Source of the DNA: Kosakonia radicincitans DSM 16656 | Lineage (GTDB): Bacteria > Pseudomonadota > Gammaproteobacteria > Enterobacterales > Enterobacteriaceae | Reading direction: 5' to 3' | Length of the DNA: 64,000 bases | Assembly: GCF_000280495.2 (NCBI RefSeq) | Contig: NZ_CP018016.1 | Coordinates: forward strand, 3,720,001-3,784,000 | Shown: positions 23,621 through 32,562 of the stretch, in pieces | Layout: the number at the start of each line of letters is the position of its first letter | Position numbering within the stretch: position 1 is the stretch's first letter | The notes under the pieces: generated by a model | The model's database searches: none | What the model saw: only the letters and a program-made list of their open reading frames with translations | What the model was told of the DNA's origin: nothing | Made by a program: the position numbers and the translations under genes

Positions 23621-25275
23621 TCCGCGCGCCCGCGCGCCAGCCACAGCACGCGGGAAAACATCTTGCGCAACAGGGGCGGTACAGCATCTATCCCGCGGCG
23701 CCCCGCTTCCATCGCCACTTCTATCGCCAGATCCGGCTTCGATGAACGATGAATCGCTTTGATGATCACCCGACGCATATTCATCTGCACATTTTCCGGC
23801 AGTTGCGCCACTCGATGATAGATATCAGCAAAACCTTCCCGGTACATAAAATGTTCCATATCACGCGCCGGCAACTCGGTCAGATGCTCCCGTATCTGAA
23901 CCTGATCATTATCCAGCAGGCTGCGCACCGTGGCGGCGTACTTTTTCCCCGCTTCATCGCCGTCCACCAGCACATGCCATTGAATCCCCATACGGCGGGC
24001 AAACTTAACCAGCGGTTTTAATCCGGACTGGGCGAATTCAATGACTTTCACCCCTTCGGCATCGAAATGGTGGCCGCACTGGCGCGCCAGTTCGTTAATC
24101 ACCCAGGTTTCTGTCTCCCCTTCCACCAGCAGCCAACAGCGGGCAAACAGCGAAGAGGCGCGGTTGAAGCGGATATGGAAAGCGATACGCCGCGCATCCT
24201 CGGAATTTAAGCCGCCGGGCCCAAGACGCCAGGCCGCAACGCGCGACGATTCGCGCACCAGCCGACAGACCTGCTCAACCGGCGTCATCGACAACAGCTC
24301 ACCAGAATTGGTCGTCGTCACCTGCTGCAATGGCAACAAATTCAGCAGTTGCCAGGCGACCGACAACATAATCGGGTGCAGCCGTGTTTCAGGATCTTCC
24401 ACCAGCAGCAATGGCCGCGCGTCGCGGTCGAGGCGCACCGTTCCTTTCGCCTGCAATAAGGTGGCAAAAAAACTCAGCAGGATCACCCGGTACATACGGC
24501 CGCCGGGTTTGTCGATCATGCGGTTGATAATATCCAGATAGCGCCAGCTACGCTGCTCATCATGAGAGCGACGCCGCATCAGACGCTGGTGCGAAGCCCC
24601 ACTGCCCTGTTCAGCGAAGTAGTGTTCCAGCAGTTGCACCATTGCGGAGAGACCATGGCGGATCTGCCCGTCCGTCAAATTTTGTGGTCGGGAAACCAGC
24701 TCGTGGGAGAGGAAATCAAGCTGCCGGGCGGTAGTTTCCATTTCGGGTGTATCAGGCATCGTACCGCTGCGGATACGCCGTAAAAATCGCGCATCGCGCA
24801 GACGCAACACCGGCATCAAACGCACCAGATGACGGGCGCACTCGTCGATATCGGGAAGATCGAGCAACTCCCCCTGTTCATTCAGAAAACCACGCAATGT
24901 CAGCACACTGCCATCATCAGACAGTTCGCCTTCATGGCGATAAAACAAGCGATGGTATCCGTCGTGACTGGGCACCCAGCATTCAGCAAGAGGACGATAG
25001 CGTCGCACGCGGTAGCGTCCCGGCTCAGATTCACGGAAAGTCAGAATAATGTGCAGATGGTGCTCACGCCCCTGGATATCTCCCGGCGGGAACCAAAAAT
25101 CTTCCCGAACAAAATGGTAGAGATCGGTTTCCGGTGACAGTAATAACGTTAACGCATCAAGCAAGCTGGATTTACCCCAGGCGTTCTCACCAATCAGCAC
25201 GTTATTCTGCTCAAGCTGCAACGATAAACGATTGATGCCGCGGAATCCGACAATGTCTACACGCTCCAGAATCAT
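23617..25275 (-). CDS. ybjD: YbjD, OLD-family ATP-dependent nuclease
   Basis: A 552-residue protein with an SMC/RecF-like ABC ATPase followed by a TOPRIM nuclease domain, the layout of OLD-family endonucleases. Walker A is GENAWGKSS near residue 35, Walker B-like is LLLVEDPETRLHP near 290. The TOPRIM acids appear in LLVEGETETWVI and HVLVDGDEAG. Relatives include phage P2 Old and the GajA defence nuclease; the role of chromosomal YbjD is not known. A GGAGGGAAG ribosome site precedes the ATG, and a readable promoter lies about 50 bases upstream. Confidence 0.93.
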   Translation of the reverse strand: MILERVDIVGFRGINRLSLQLEQNNVLIGENAWGKSSLLDALTLLLSPETDLYHFVREDFWFPPGDIQGREHHLHIILTFRESEPGRYRVRRYRPLAECWVPSHDGYHRLFYRHEGELSDDGSVLTLRGFLNEQGELLDLPDIDECARHLVRLMPVLRLRDARFLRRIRSGTMPDTPEMETTARQLDFLSHELVSRPQNLTDGQIRHGLSAMVQLLEHYFAEQGSGASHQRLMRRRSHDEQRSWRYLDIINRMIDKPGGRMYRVILLSFFATLLQAKGTVRLDRDARPLLLVEDPETRLHPIMLSVAWQLLNLLPLQQVTTTNSGELLSMTPVEQVCRLVRESSRVAAWRLGPGGLNSEDARRIAFHIRFNRASSLFARCWLLVEGETETWVINELARQCGHHFDAEGVKVIEFAQSGLKPLVKFARRMGIQWHVLVDGDEAGKKYAATVRSLLDNDQVQIREHLTELPARDMEHFMYREGFADIYHRVAQLPENVQMNMRRVIIKAIHRSSKPDLAIEVAMEAGRRGIDAVPPLLRKMFSRVLWLARGRAD

Positions 25276-25454
25276 TCTTCCCTCCGGCTGTTTTCGTCTT
25301 TCTCGTCTATGCTTTCTGAGAAGTATAGCGGGGCGGAAAGCGCCAGGTCATGCGCTAAGTACAAAATTTTATTGAAAAATATGTAGCAAAGCGCAAATGC
25401 GGTTGAGGGAAGTACAACGCAAACAAATAAAAAGAACAAGAACCCAATCATCAA
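25272..25454 (-). CDS. Possible small membrane protein upstream of ybjD (doubtful)
   Basis: A 60-codon frame begins ATGATG and encodes a very hydrophobic N-terminal half (IGFLFFLFVCVVLPSTAFAL) and a charged tail, ending in a TGA that overlaps the ybjD ATG by four bases. The layout resembles a coupled upstream gene. Against it, no clear ribosome binding site precedes it, the region is AT-rich, and a good ybjD promoter lies inside it. I know no homologue. I list it as a weak candidate. Confidence 0.2.
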   Translation of the reverse strand: MMIGFLFFLFVCVVLPSTAFALCYIFFNKILYLAHDLALSAPLYFSESIDEKDENSRREE

Positions 25455-25626
25455 TCAAATATCAAAACTCAATACCAAAATAGTCCTATAGAACATATAT
25501 TATATTTCAATTTATTTTAATTTATCAGTTGTTTTAACTACCACCGGGATTAGAATAACCGCGCATTTATTGGTGCTTTACCTATGGCAAGGGCGTTTGC
25601 CCGGTTCTGTTCTTATCGAGGTGGCT
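25276..25626. other. ybjD-aqpZ divergent intergenic region
   Basis: These 351 AT-rich bases separate divergent ybjD and aqpZ. They contain the ybjD promoter, the doubtful 60-codon frame, and an especially AT-rich stretch at 25490-25540 that could hold the aqpZ promoter. Nothing else is supportable. Confidence 0.6.
25322..25351 (-). promoter_or_regulatory. Putative sigma-70 promoter of ybjD
   Basis: On the minus strand, -35 ATGACC (25346-25351), an 18-base spacer and -10 TATACT (25322-25327). It would start transcription about 40 bases before the ybjD ATG. Confidence 0.55.
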
Positions 25627-26322
25627 ATGTTCAGAAAATTAGCAGCAGAGTGCTTTGGCACATTTTGGCTGGTGTTTGGCGGCTGCGGCAGCGCAGTGCT
25701 GGCCGCAACGTTTCCGCAAACCGGTATTGGTTTCGCCGGGGTTGCGTTGGCGTTTGGTTTAACGGTGCTGACCATGGCTTTTGCCGTTGGTCATATTTCA
25801 GGCGGGCATTTTAATCCTGCAGTGACAATAGGCCTGTGGGCAGGCGGTCGTTTTCCGGCGAAAGACGTGATTGGTTATATTGTCGCGCAGGTCGTTGGCG
25901 GCATTGTGGCAGCGGCGGCACTCTATTTTATCGCCAGCGGCAAAGCGGGCTTCGATGCAACAGCCAGTGGTTTTGCCTCGAACGGTTATGGCGAACATTC
26001 GCCGGGGGGATACTCCATTTACTCCGCGATGCTGATTGAAATCGTGCTGACCTGCGGCTTTCTGCTGGTAATCCATGGCGCCACGGATAAACACGCGCCG
26101 GCGGGCTTTGCCCCTATTGCCATTGGTCTGGCGCTGACGCTTATCCATTTAATCAGTATTCCGGTGACCAATACTTCCGTTAACCCGGCGCGCAGTACCG
26201 CCGTCGCAATATTCCAGGACGGCTGGGCATTGCAGCAATTATGGTTCTTCTGGGTAATGCCGATTATCGGCGGCATTCTGGGTGGGGTGATTTACCGCAC
26301 ATTGCTGGAAAAACGCGATTAA
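25627..26322 (+). CDS. aqpZ: Aquaporin Z
   Basis: Tetrameric inner-membrane water channel with 231 residues, equal to E. coli AqpZ. The two NPA half-helices are present in [14 protein letters not shown] and [13 protein letters not shown], with six hydrophobic helices. I chose the ATG at 25627 ([17 protein letters not shown]) since GAGGTGGCT precedes it and the family begins here. The longer in-frame start at 25570 adds 19 unrelated residues. A terminator follows. Confidence 0.97.
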   Translation: MFRKLAAECFGTFWLVFGGCGSAVLAATFPQTGIGFAGVALAFGLTVLTMAFAVGHISGGHFNPAVTIGLWAGGRFPAKDVIGYIVAQVVGGIVAAAALYFIASGKAGFDATASGFASNGYGEHSPGGYSIYSAMLIEIVLTCGFLLVIHGATDKHAPAGFAPIAIGLALTLIHLISIPVTNTSVNPARSTAVAIFQDGWALQQLWFFWVMPIIGGILGGVIYRTLLEKRD

Positions 26323-26331
26323 TAAAATCAG

Positions 26332-26359
26332 GCCCGGCAAGCACGCCGGGCTTTTTTTT
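26332..26359 (+). terminator. Rho-independent terminator of aqpZ
   Basis: Arms GCCCGGC (26332-26338) and GCCGGGC (26345-26351), then a run of eight T. It begins 10 bases after the aqpZ stop. Confidence 0.88.
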
Positions 26360-26454
26360 ACATTATTACTGCGTCTTTTCGTGGCTTTACTCAGTTCCCA
26401 CCTTTCGGTAGTGTGTCCGGCGCTTACTCATTTTTGCAAGGATTCGGGCTGTTC

Positions 26455-27354
26455 ATGCTTTCAGGATTGCTAATTATTCTTCTGCCGCTGATCGTCGGCT
26501 ACCTTATTCCCCTGCGTCATACTGCGGCTCTTAAACTGATCAATAAATTACTGAGCTGGATTGTTTACCTGATCCTATTTTTTATGGGGATCAGCCTCGC
26601 GTTCCTCGATAATCTCAGCGCCAATCTGCTATCAATATTTCACTATTCCGCGGTGAGTATCGTGGTGATCCTGCTGTGCAATGCCGTTGCACTGTTATGG
26701 CTGGAGCGTACTCTTCCCTGGCAGCACCAGCATCAGCAGGAAAAATTGCCTTCGCGTCTTGCCATGGCGCTGGAATCCCTGCGTCTGTGCGGTGTGGTGG
26801 TTGCCGGTTTTGCCATTGGCCTCAGCGGGCTGGCGTTTTTACAGCATGCCACGGAAGCCAGCGAATATACGCTGATCTTCCTGCTGTTGCTGGTCGGCAT
26901 CCAGCTACGCAACAGCGGTATGACGCTGAAGCAGATTGTCCTCAACCGCCGCGGAATGATCATCGCCGTAGTGGTGGCGCTCAGTTCGTTGGTTGGCGGC
27001 GCCATCAACGCATTACTGCTTGGCCTGCCGCTCCAGGCAGGTCTGGCGATGGCCTCCGGTTTTGGCTGGTATTCGCTGTCCGGCATTTTGCTGACCGAAT
27101 CTTTTGGCCCGGTCATTGGCAGTGCAGCCTTCTTTAATGATCTGGCGCGCGAATTGATCGCCATCATGTTGATCCCCGGCTTAGTACGCCGCAGCCGATC
27201 CACGGCGCTCGGTCTGTGCGGTGCAACGTCAATGGATTTTACCCTGCCAGTGCTCCAGCGCAGCGGCGGTCTGGAGCTGGTACCTGCGGCCATTGTTCAC
27301 GGCTTTATCCTCAGCCTGCTGGTGCCATTGCTCATGGCCTTCTTCTCTGCCTGA
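26455..27354 (+). CDS. lysO: L-lysine exporter LysO (YbjE)
   Basis: Inner-membrane lysine exporter that also confers resistance to the lysine analogue thialysine. It has 299 residues, as in K-12, with about eight hydrophobic helices. The well-conserved segment FGWYSLSGILLTESFGPVIG is intact, as is the adjoining NDLARELIAIMLIPGL. I chose the ATG at 26455 (MLSGLLIILLPLIVGYLIPL), preceded by AAGGA; a GTG at 26413 would add 14 residues. It lies 132 bases after aqpZ, beyond a terminator, so it has its own promoter. Confidence 0.95.
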   Translation: MLSGLLIILLPLIVGYLIPLRHTAALKLINKLLSWIVYLILFFMGISLAFLDNLSANLLSIFHYSAVSIVVILLCNAVALLWLERTLPWQHQHQQEKLPSRLAMALESLRLCGVVVAGFAIGLSGLAFLQHATEASEYTLIFLLLLVGIQLRNSGMTLKQIVLNRRGMIIAVVVALSSLVGGAINALLLGLPLQAGLAMASGFGWYSLSGILLTESFGPVIGSAAFFNDLARELIAIMLIPGLVRRSRSTALGLCGATSMDFTLPVLQRSGGLELVPAAIVHGFILSLLVPLLMAFFSA

Positions 27355-27387
27355 TACCTCTTTGGCGGTAACTTTTTGCCGCCAAAA

Positions 27388-27401
27388 TTGCGCTAAATCA
27401 A
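27388..27401 (+). promoter_or_regulatory. Candidate FNR site upstream of hcp
   Basis: TTGCGCTAAATCAA matches the FNR consensus TTGAT-N4-ATCAA at eight of ten positions. It lies 102 bases before the hcp start. hcp-hcr of E. coli is known to be FNR-activated, which supports the reading. Confidence 0.6.
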
Positions 27402-27460
27402 TCTCCCTGTAAGTTGCACTAAAAAGCGCTTTTAAGGCTTCTCTCACCAGCATAATCTTA

Positions 27461-27483
27461 AACATGTATTTTAAATATAACTT
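27461..27483 (+). promoter_or_regulatory. Candidate NsrR operator upstream of hcp
   Basis: The 23-base dyad running from AACATGTATTT through AAATATAACTT differs from the NsrR consensus (AAGATGYATTT and its mirror) at three positions. It ends 19 bases before the hcp ATG, where repression would occur. E. coli hcp is a known NsrR target that is derepressed by nitric oxide. Confidence 0.75.
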
Positions 27484-27502
27484 TAACAGTGAAGGTGTGA
27501 CC

Positions 27503-29155
27503 ATGTTTTGTGTGCAATGTGAACAAACCATTCGAACCCCGGCGGGTAATGGCTGTGCGTATGCGCAGGGGATGTGCGGTAAAACCGCCGAAACGTCCGA
27601 CCTCCAGGATTTGCTGATTGCCGCGTTACAAGGGCTCTCTGCCTGGGCCTGCAAAGCCCGTGACTACGATCTCATCGATCATGAAATCGACAGCTTCGCG
27701 CCGCGCGCCTTCTTCTCGACGCTGACCAATGTCAACTTCGACTCCGTACGCATTGTCGGTTACGCCCGTGAAGCGATAGCCAAACGTGAAGCGCTGAAAG
27801 CGCTCTGCCTTTCTATCGACCCGAACGCCAGCGTTGATAACCCGATGGCCGAACTGCAACTGGTCAGTGACGATCTGGGCGAATTACAGCGCCAGGCAGC
27901 AGAATTCACGCCGAACAAAGACAAAGCCACGATTGGCGAAAATATCCTTGGCCTGCGTCTGCTCTGCCTGTACGGTCTGAAAGGCGCAGCCGCTTATATG
28001 GAGCATGCGCACGTACTCGGCCAGTACGACAACGCTATTTATGCCCGCTACCATAAAATTATGGCCTGGCTGGGTACCTGGCCTGCGGACATGAACGCTC
28101 TGCTTGAATGTTCAATGGAAATTGGCCAGATGAACTTCAGCGTCATGAGCATCCTCGATGCCGGTGAAACCAGCACTTACGGCCATCCAACGCCGACCCA
28201 GGTGAACGTTAAAGCCGTCGCCGGGAAATGCATTTTGATCTCTGGTCACGACCTGAAAGATCTCTACAACCTGCTGCAACAAACCGAAGGCACCGGCGTT
28301 AACGTCTATACCCACGGTGAAATGTTACCGGCACACGGTTATCCTGAACTGCGTAAATTTAAACATCTGGTCGGCAACTACGGTAGTGGCTGGCAGAACC
28401 AGCAGGTGGAATTCGCCCGCTTCCCCGGCCCGATCGTGATGACCTCCAACTGCATCATTGATCCGACCGTCGGTTCTTATGACGACCGTATCTGGACCCG
28501 CAGCATTGTTGGCTGGCCGGGCGTGAACCACCTCGAAGGCGACGATTTCGCTCCGGTGATCCGCCAGGCACAGCAGATGTCCGGTTTCCCATTCAGCGAA
28601 ATCGAACACCTGATCACTGTCGGGTTTGGTCGCCAGACCCTGCTTGGTGCGGTGGATTCGCTGATAGATCTGGTGAGCCGCGAAAAACTGCGCCACGTCT
28701 TCCTCGTCGGCGGCTGCGACGGCGCACGCGGCGAACGTAATTACTTCACCGATTTCGCCACCCAGGTACCGGATGACTGCCTGATCCTGACGCTGGCCTG
28801 TGGGAAATATCGCTTCAACAAACTCGACTTCGGCAATATCGAAGGGCTGCCGCGTCTGATCGATGCTGGTCAGTGTAATGACGCCTACTCGGCGATTATT
28901 CTGGCGGTAACGCTGGCGGAAAAACTGGGCTGCGGCGTGAACGATCTCCCGCTGTCACTGGTACTCTCCTGGTTTGAACAGAAAGCGATCGTCATCCTGC
29001 TGACTCTGCTGTCGCTGGGCGTCACCAATATCGTTACCGGCCCGACCGCGCCGGGCTTCCTGACGCCGGATCTGCTGGCCGTGCTGAATGAGAAATTTGG
29101 CCTGCGCCAGGTCACGACCGTTGAACAGGATATGCAGCAGTTGCTGAGCGCATAA
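27503..29155 (+). CDS. hcp: Hydroxylamine reductase / hybrid-cluster protein
   Basis: Hybrid iron-sulfur-oxygen cluster protein. In E. coli it is a high-affinity NO reductase and protein S-nitrosylase, and it also reduces hydroxylamine. The 550 residues match K-12. The N-terminal cysteine motif MFCVQCEQT...[10 protein letters not shown] binds the [2Fe-2S] cluster. Hybrid-cluster ligands are expected in [13 protein letters not shown] and [13 protein letters not shown] chose the ATG at 27503, preceded by GAAGGTG, rather than the upstream ATG at 27464. hcr follows after 10 bases. Confidence 0.97.
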   Translation: MFCVQCEQTIRTPAGNGCAYAQGMCGKTAETSDLQDLLIAALQGLSAWACKARDYDLIDHEIDSFAPRAFFSTLTNVNFDSVRIVGYAREAIAKREALKALCLSIDPNASVDNPMAELQLVSDDLGELQRQAAEFTPNKDKATIGENILGLRLLCLYGLKGAAAYMEHAHVLGQYDNAIYARYHKIMAWLGTWPADMNALLECSMEIGQMNFSVMSILDAGETSTYGHPTPTQVNVKAVAGKCILISGHDLKDLYNLLQQTEGTGVNVYTHGEMLPAHGYPELRKFKHLVGNYGSGWQNQQVEFARFPGPIVMTSNCIIDPTVGSYDDRIWTRSIVGWPGVNHLEGDDFAPVIRQAQQMSGFPFSEIEHLITVGFGRQTLLGAVDSLIDLVSREKLRHVFLVGGCDGARGERNYFTDFATQVPDDCLILTLACGKYRFNKLDFGNIEGLPRLIDAGQCNDAYSAIILAVTLAEKLGCGVNDLPLSLVLSWFEQKAIVILLTLLSLGVTNIVTGPTAPGFLTPDLLAVLNEKFGLRQVTTVEQDMQQLLSA

Positions 29156-29165
29156 GGAGATAACG

Positions 29166-30134
29166 ATGACCATGCCAACCCCTCAATGCCCGTGGCGCAT
29201 GCAGGTTCACCATATCCATCAGGAAACGCCGGATGTCTGGACGCTGTCGCTGTTATGCCACGATTACTATCCGTATCGCGCCGGGCAATACGCGCTGGTA
29301 AGCATTCGCAACAGCGCCGACACGCTGCGTGCTTACACCCTTTCATCCACGCCGGGCGTGAGCGAATACATTACGCTGACCGTTCGCCGTATTGATGATG
29401 GCGCAGGTTCCCGGTGGCTGACCCAGGAAGTAAAACGCGGCGATTATCTGTGGCTTTCCGATGCGCAGGGGGAATTTACCTGTGATAACGAACCGAACGA
29501 TAAGCTGTTGCTGCTGGCGGCAGGGTGCGGCGTGACACCGATTATGTCGATGCGCCGCTGGCTGGCGAAGTATCGCCCGCAGGCCGATGTGCAGGTGATC
29601 TTCAATGTGCGTTCGCCGCAGGATGTGATTTTCGCTGATGAGTGGCGCGAATATCCTGTCACGCTGGTGGCGGAAAATGACGCCAGCGCAGGTTTTGCTT
29701 CTGGCCGTCTGAGCCGCGAACTGCTCAGCCAGGTGCCGGATCTGGCCGCGCGCACGGTGATGACCTGCGGCCCGGCGCCGTACATGGATTGGGTTGAGAA
29801 CGAAGTGAAAGCGCTGGGCGTAACGCGTTTCTTTAAAGAGAAATTCTTTACCCCTGTCGCGCAGGCTGCCACCAGTGGGTTGAAGTTCAGCAAACTCTCG
29901 CCGATGAAAACCTTCTACGCGCCTGTGGGCAGCACGCTGCTGGAAGCGCTGGAGAGCAATAAGATGCCAGTGAATGCCGCCTGCCGCGCCGGTGTGTGCG
30001 GCTGTTGTAAAACGCAGGTGATTTCCGGTGAGTATACCGTCAGCAGCACCATGACGCTGACGGAGCAGGAGATTGCCGCCGGATATGTGCTGGCCTGCTC
30101 CTGCCATCCCCGGGGGGATTTGGTGCTGGCGTAA
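29166..30134 (+). CDS. hcr: NADH oxidoreductase Hcr
   Basis: NADH-dependent electron donor that reduces Hcp. It has 322 residues, as in E. coli. The ferredoxin-reductase part has the FAD motif RAYTLSSTPG and the NAD-binding LLLAAGCGVTPIMSMRRW. The C-terminal ferredoxin domain has cysteines in ACRAGVCGCCKT and ACSCHPRGDL for a [2Fe-2S] cluster. TAAGGAGATAACG precedes the ATG. It is the second gene of the hcp operon and ends at a strong terminator. Confidence 0.97.
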   Translation: MTMPTPQCPWRMQVHHIHQETPDVWTLSLLCHDYYPYRAGQYALVSIRNSADTLRAYTLSSTPGVSEYITLTVRRIDDGAGSRWLTQEVKRGDYLWLSDAQGEFTCDNEPNDKLLLLAAGCGVTPIMSMRRWLAKYRPQADVQVIFNVRSPQDVIFADEWREYPVTLVAENDASAGFASGRLSRELLSQVPDLAARTVMTCGPAPYMDWVENEVKALGVTRFFKEKFFTPVAQAATSGLKFSKLSPMKTFYAPVGSTLLEALESNKMPVNAACRAGVCGCCKTQVISGEYTVSSTMTLTEQEIAAGYVLACSCHPRGDLVLA

Positions 30135-30151
30135 CGCTTTCTGCACAAAAT

Positions 30152-30181
30152 AAAACGCCCTTCATCTGGAGGGCGTTTTTT
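30152..30181 (+). terminator. Rho-independent terminator of hcp-hcr
   Basis: Arms AAAACGCCC (30152-30160) and GGGCGTTTT (30171-30179), extended inward, followed by further T. It lies 17 bases after hcr. The A run on the left also lets it work for the convergent DoxX gene. Confidence 0.88.
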
Positions 30182-30227
30182 GGATCTCATTGACCGGGTA
30201 TCGTTCCGGTACGCTGTTAACTCTGCA

Positions 30228-30656
30228 CTACTTCCACGCTGGCGCCACGGAATAGCGGCCCGCACCAATAAAAGCAATCACCAGCGCAGCAATAAAGAAG
30301 TAAACAATACTTTCAATCGCCCACGCTCCAGTCGCATCCAGAGCGCCCGTTTTACCAATGCCGACCAGTAACCACGCCACCAACATCGTAAATGCCAGCA
30401 CCAGCGCGGCGGGGCGAGTCAGAACGCCCAGAATGATCAGAATCGGGCACAGCACTTCGCCAATCAGCACGCCGTAAGCAATAAAACCCGGTAACCCTTT
30501 TGCCACCAGCATGCCCGCAATACCATCAATACCGCCGATTAATTTGTGCAGCCCGTGAAACAACATCAATCCGCCAACCAACAAACGCAGCAACAGTCGG
30601 CCAAGATCTTCATGCGAAAACATATTATTAACTGCATTTAACAATGATTTAACCAT
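30228..30656 (-). CDS. DoxX family membrane protein
   Basis: A 142-residue protein with four hydrophobic segments and the DoxX pattern: LGRLLLRLLVGGLMLFHGLHKL, GEVLCPILIILGVLTRPAAL, and a last helix SIVYFFIAALVIAFIGAGRY. The family includes thiosulfate:quinone oxidoreductase subunits and poorly understood enteric proteins such as YphA. The precise role here is unknown. It converges on hcr and diverges from poxB. K-12 has no gene between hcr and poxB, so this is an accessory gene of this lineage. Confidence 0.85.
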   Translation of the reverse strand: MVKSLLNAVNNMFSHEDLGRLLLRLLVGGLMLFHGLHKLIGGIDGIAGMLVAKGLPGFIAYGVLIGEVLCPILIILGVLTRPAALVLAFTMLVAWLLVGIGKTGALDATGAWAIESIVYFFIAALVIAFIGAGRYSVAPAWK

Positions 30657-30806
30657 TTGAAATGATTCCTGTTTTCATCGACCTTTTTCAGAGTATTACG
30701 GAGTGTAACTGAAATAAACCCCTGTTTTAAAAAAGGGCATCGTTAATCTCATTCCAGGCAGAATCATTGTCTAAGCTTGTAATCAAGATCACAAAAGGAG
30801 CTTTCC

Positions 30807-32525
30807 ATGAAACAGACAGTGGCTGCTTATATTGCTAAAACCCTTGAACAAGCGGGCGTTAAACGGATTTGGGGGGTAACCGGTGATTCTCTTAACGGGC
30901 TGAGCGACAGCCTGAATCGCATGGGTACCATTCACTGGATGCCAACGCGTCATGAAGAAGTCGCCGCCTTCGCCGCCGGGGCGGAAGCGCAACTGACCGG
31001 CGAGCTGGCGGTTTGTGCCGGTTCCTGCGGGCCGGGAAATTTACATCTGATCAACGGTCTTTTCGATTGCCACCGCAACCATGTTCCGGTGCTGGCCATT
31101 GCGGCCCACATTCCCTCCAGCGAAATCGGTAGCGGCTACTTCCAGGAAACCCATCCTCAGGAGCTGTTTCGCGAATGCAGCCACTATTGCGAACTGGTTT
31201 CCAATCCGGAACAGATCCCGCAAGTGCTGGCGATCGCCATGCGCAAAGCCGTGCTTAATAAAGGCGTGTCCGTCGTGGTACTGCCTGGCGACGTGGCGCT
31301 GAAACCCGCGCCGGAAAGCGCCAGCAGCCACTGGTACAGTGCGCCGCAACCGGTGGTCACACCGACACAAGAAGAGTTACAAAAACTGGCGCAGTTGCTG
31401 CGCTACTCCAGCAATATCGCCCTGATGTGTGGCAGCGGCTGCGCCGGTGCGCACAAAGAGCTGTTGGCTTTCGCCGGGAAACTGAATGCGCCCATTGTCC
31501 ACGCGATGCGCGGTAAAGAACATGTGGAGTACGACAACCCATACGATGTCGGCATGACCGGGCTGATTGGTTTCTCTTCCGGGTTCCACACCATGATGAA
31601 TGCCGATACCTTAGTGCTGCTCGGCACGCAATTCCCCTATCGCGCCTTCTACCCCACTGATGCCAAAATCATCCAGATCGATATCAATCCGGCCAGCATT
31701 GGCGCGCACAGCAAAGTGGATATGGCGCTGGTGGGCGATATCAAAGCCACCCTTGCCGCGTTGCTGCCGTTGCTGGAAGAAAAAACCGATCGCCGCTTCC
31801 TTGATAAAGCGCTGGCGGATTACCGCGAGGCCCGCAAAGGGCTGGATGACTTAGCGAAGCCGAGCGAGAAATCGATTCACCCGCAATATCTGGCGCAACA
31901 AATCAGCCATTTTGCCGCGGATGACGCGATTTTCACCTGTGATGTCGGCACGCCAACGGTGTGGGCAGCGCGATATCTGAAAATGAACGGCAAGCGCCGC
32001 CTGCTCGGTTCCTTTAACCATGGTTCGATGGCCAACGCCATGCCGCAGGCGCTCGGGGCAAAAGCAACCCACCCGGAAAGACAAGTCGTGGCGCTCTGCG
32101 GCGATGGCGGTTTCAGCATGCTGATGGGTGATTTTCTCTCTGTTGTGCAGATGAAGCTGCCGCTGAAAATTATCGTCTTTAATAACAGCGTGCTCGGCTT
32201 TGTGGCGATGGAGATGAAAGCGGGCGGCTATTTAACAGATGGTACGGAGTTGCAGGACACCAACTTTGCCCGCATCGCCGAGGCCTGTGGCATTACCGGG
32301 ATCCGCGTGGAGAAATCCGCCGATGTTGACGAAGCGCTCCAGCGCGCTTTCTCGATCGATGGCCCGGTGCTGGTGGATGTCACGGTCGCCAAAGAGGAAC
32401 TGGCGATCCCGCCGCAAATCAAACTGGAGCAGGCCAAAGGTTTCAGCCTCTATATGATGCGCGCCATTATCAGCGGACGCGGCGATGAAGTCATCGAACT
32501 GGCGAAAACCAACTGGCTCAGGTAA
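30807..32525 (+). CDS. poxB: Pyruvate oxidase (ubiquinone-dependent)
   Basis: Peripheral membrane thiamine-pyrophosphate/FAD enzyme that converts pyruvate to acetate and CO2 and passes electrons to ubiquinone. It has 572 residues, as in K-12. The TPP glutamate is in [17 protein letters not shown]. The TPP/Mg motif is [17 protein letters not shown]...NNSVLG, and the C-terminal membrane-binding tail is [33 protein letters not shown] precedes the ATG. ltaE and ybjT follow in the same direction, as in K-12, where sigma-S drives poxB. Confidence 0.97.
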   Translation: MKQTVAAYIAKTLEQAGVKRIWGVTGDSLNGLSDSLNRMGTIHWMPTRHEEVAAFAAGAEAQLTGELAVCAGSCGPGNLHLINGLFDCHRNHVPVLAIAAHIPSSEIGSGYFQETHPQELFRECSHYCELVSNPEQIPQVLAIAMRKAVLNKGVSVVVLPGDVALKPAPESASSHWYSAPQPVVTPTQEELQKLAQLLRYSSNIALMCGSGCAGAHKELLAFAGKLNAPIVHAMRGKEHVEYDNPYDVGMTGLIGFSSGFHTMMNADTLVLLGTQFPYRAFYPTDAKIIQIDINPASIGAHSKVDMALVGDIKATLAALLPLLEEKTDRRFLDKALADYREARKGLDDLAKPSEKSIHPQYLAQQISHFAADDAIFTCDVGTPTVWAARYLKMNGKRRLLGSFNHGSMANAMPQALGAKATHPERQVVALCGDGGFSMLMGDFLSVVQMKLPLKIIVFNNSVLGFVAMEMKAGGYLTDGTELQDTNFARIAEACGITGIRVEKSADVDEALQRAFSIDGPVLVDVTVAKEELAIPPQIKLEQAKGFSLYMMRAIISGRGDEVIELAKTNWLR

Positions 32526-32548
32526 AACAGAAGCTTAACCTGAGCCAG
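32513..32548 (+). repeat. Hairpin spanning the poxB stop and the poxB-ltaE gap
   Basis: CTGGCTCAGGT (32513-32523) and ACCTGAGCCAG (32538-32548) form an 11-base perfect stem with a 14-base loop. The poxB TAA begins in the stem. No T tract follows; the ltaE ribosome site begins immediately after it, so it could influence mRNA decay or ltaE expression. Confidence 0.7.
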
Positions 32549-32562
32549 AGAAAGGAAATGCC

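Noticed and set aside
23617..25275. ybjD as part of a Gabija- or PARIS-like defence operon
   Set aside because: No helicase or second defence gene adjoins it. It is a solitary OLD-family gene in the same place as in K-12.
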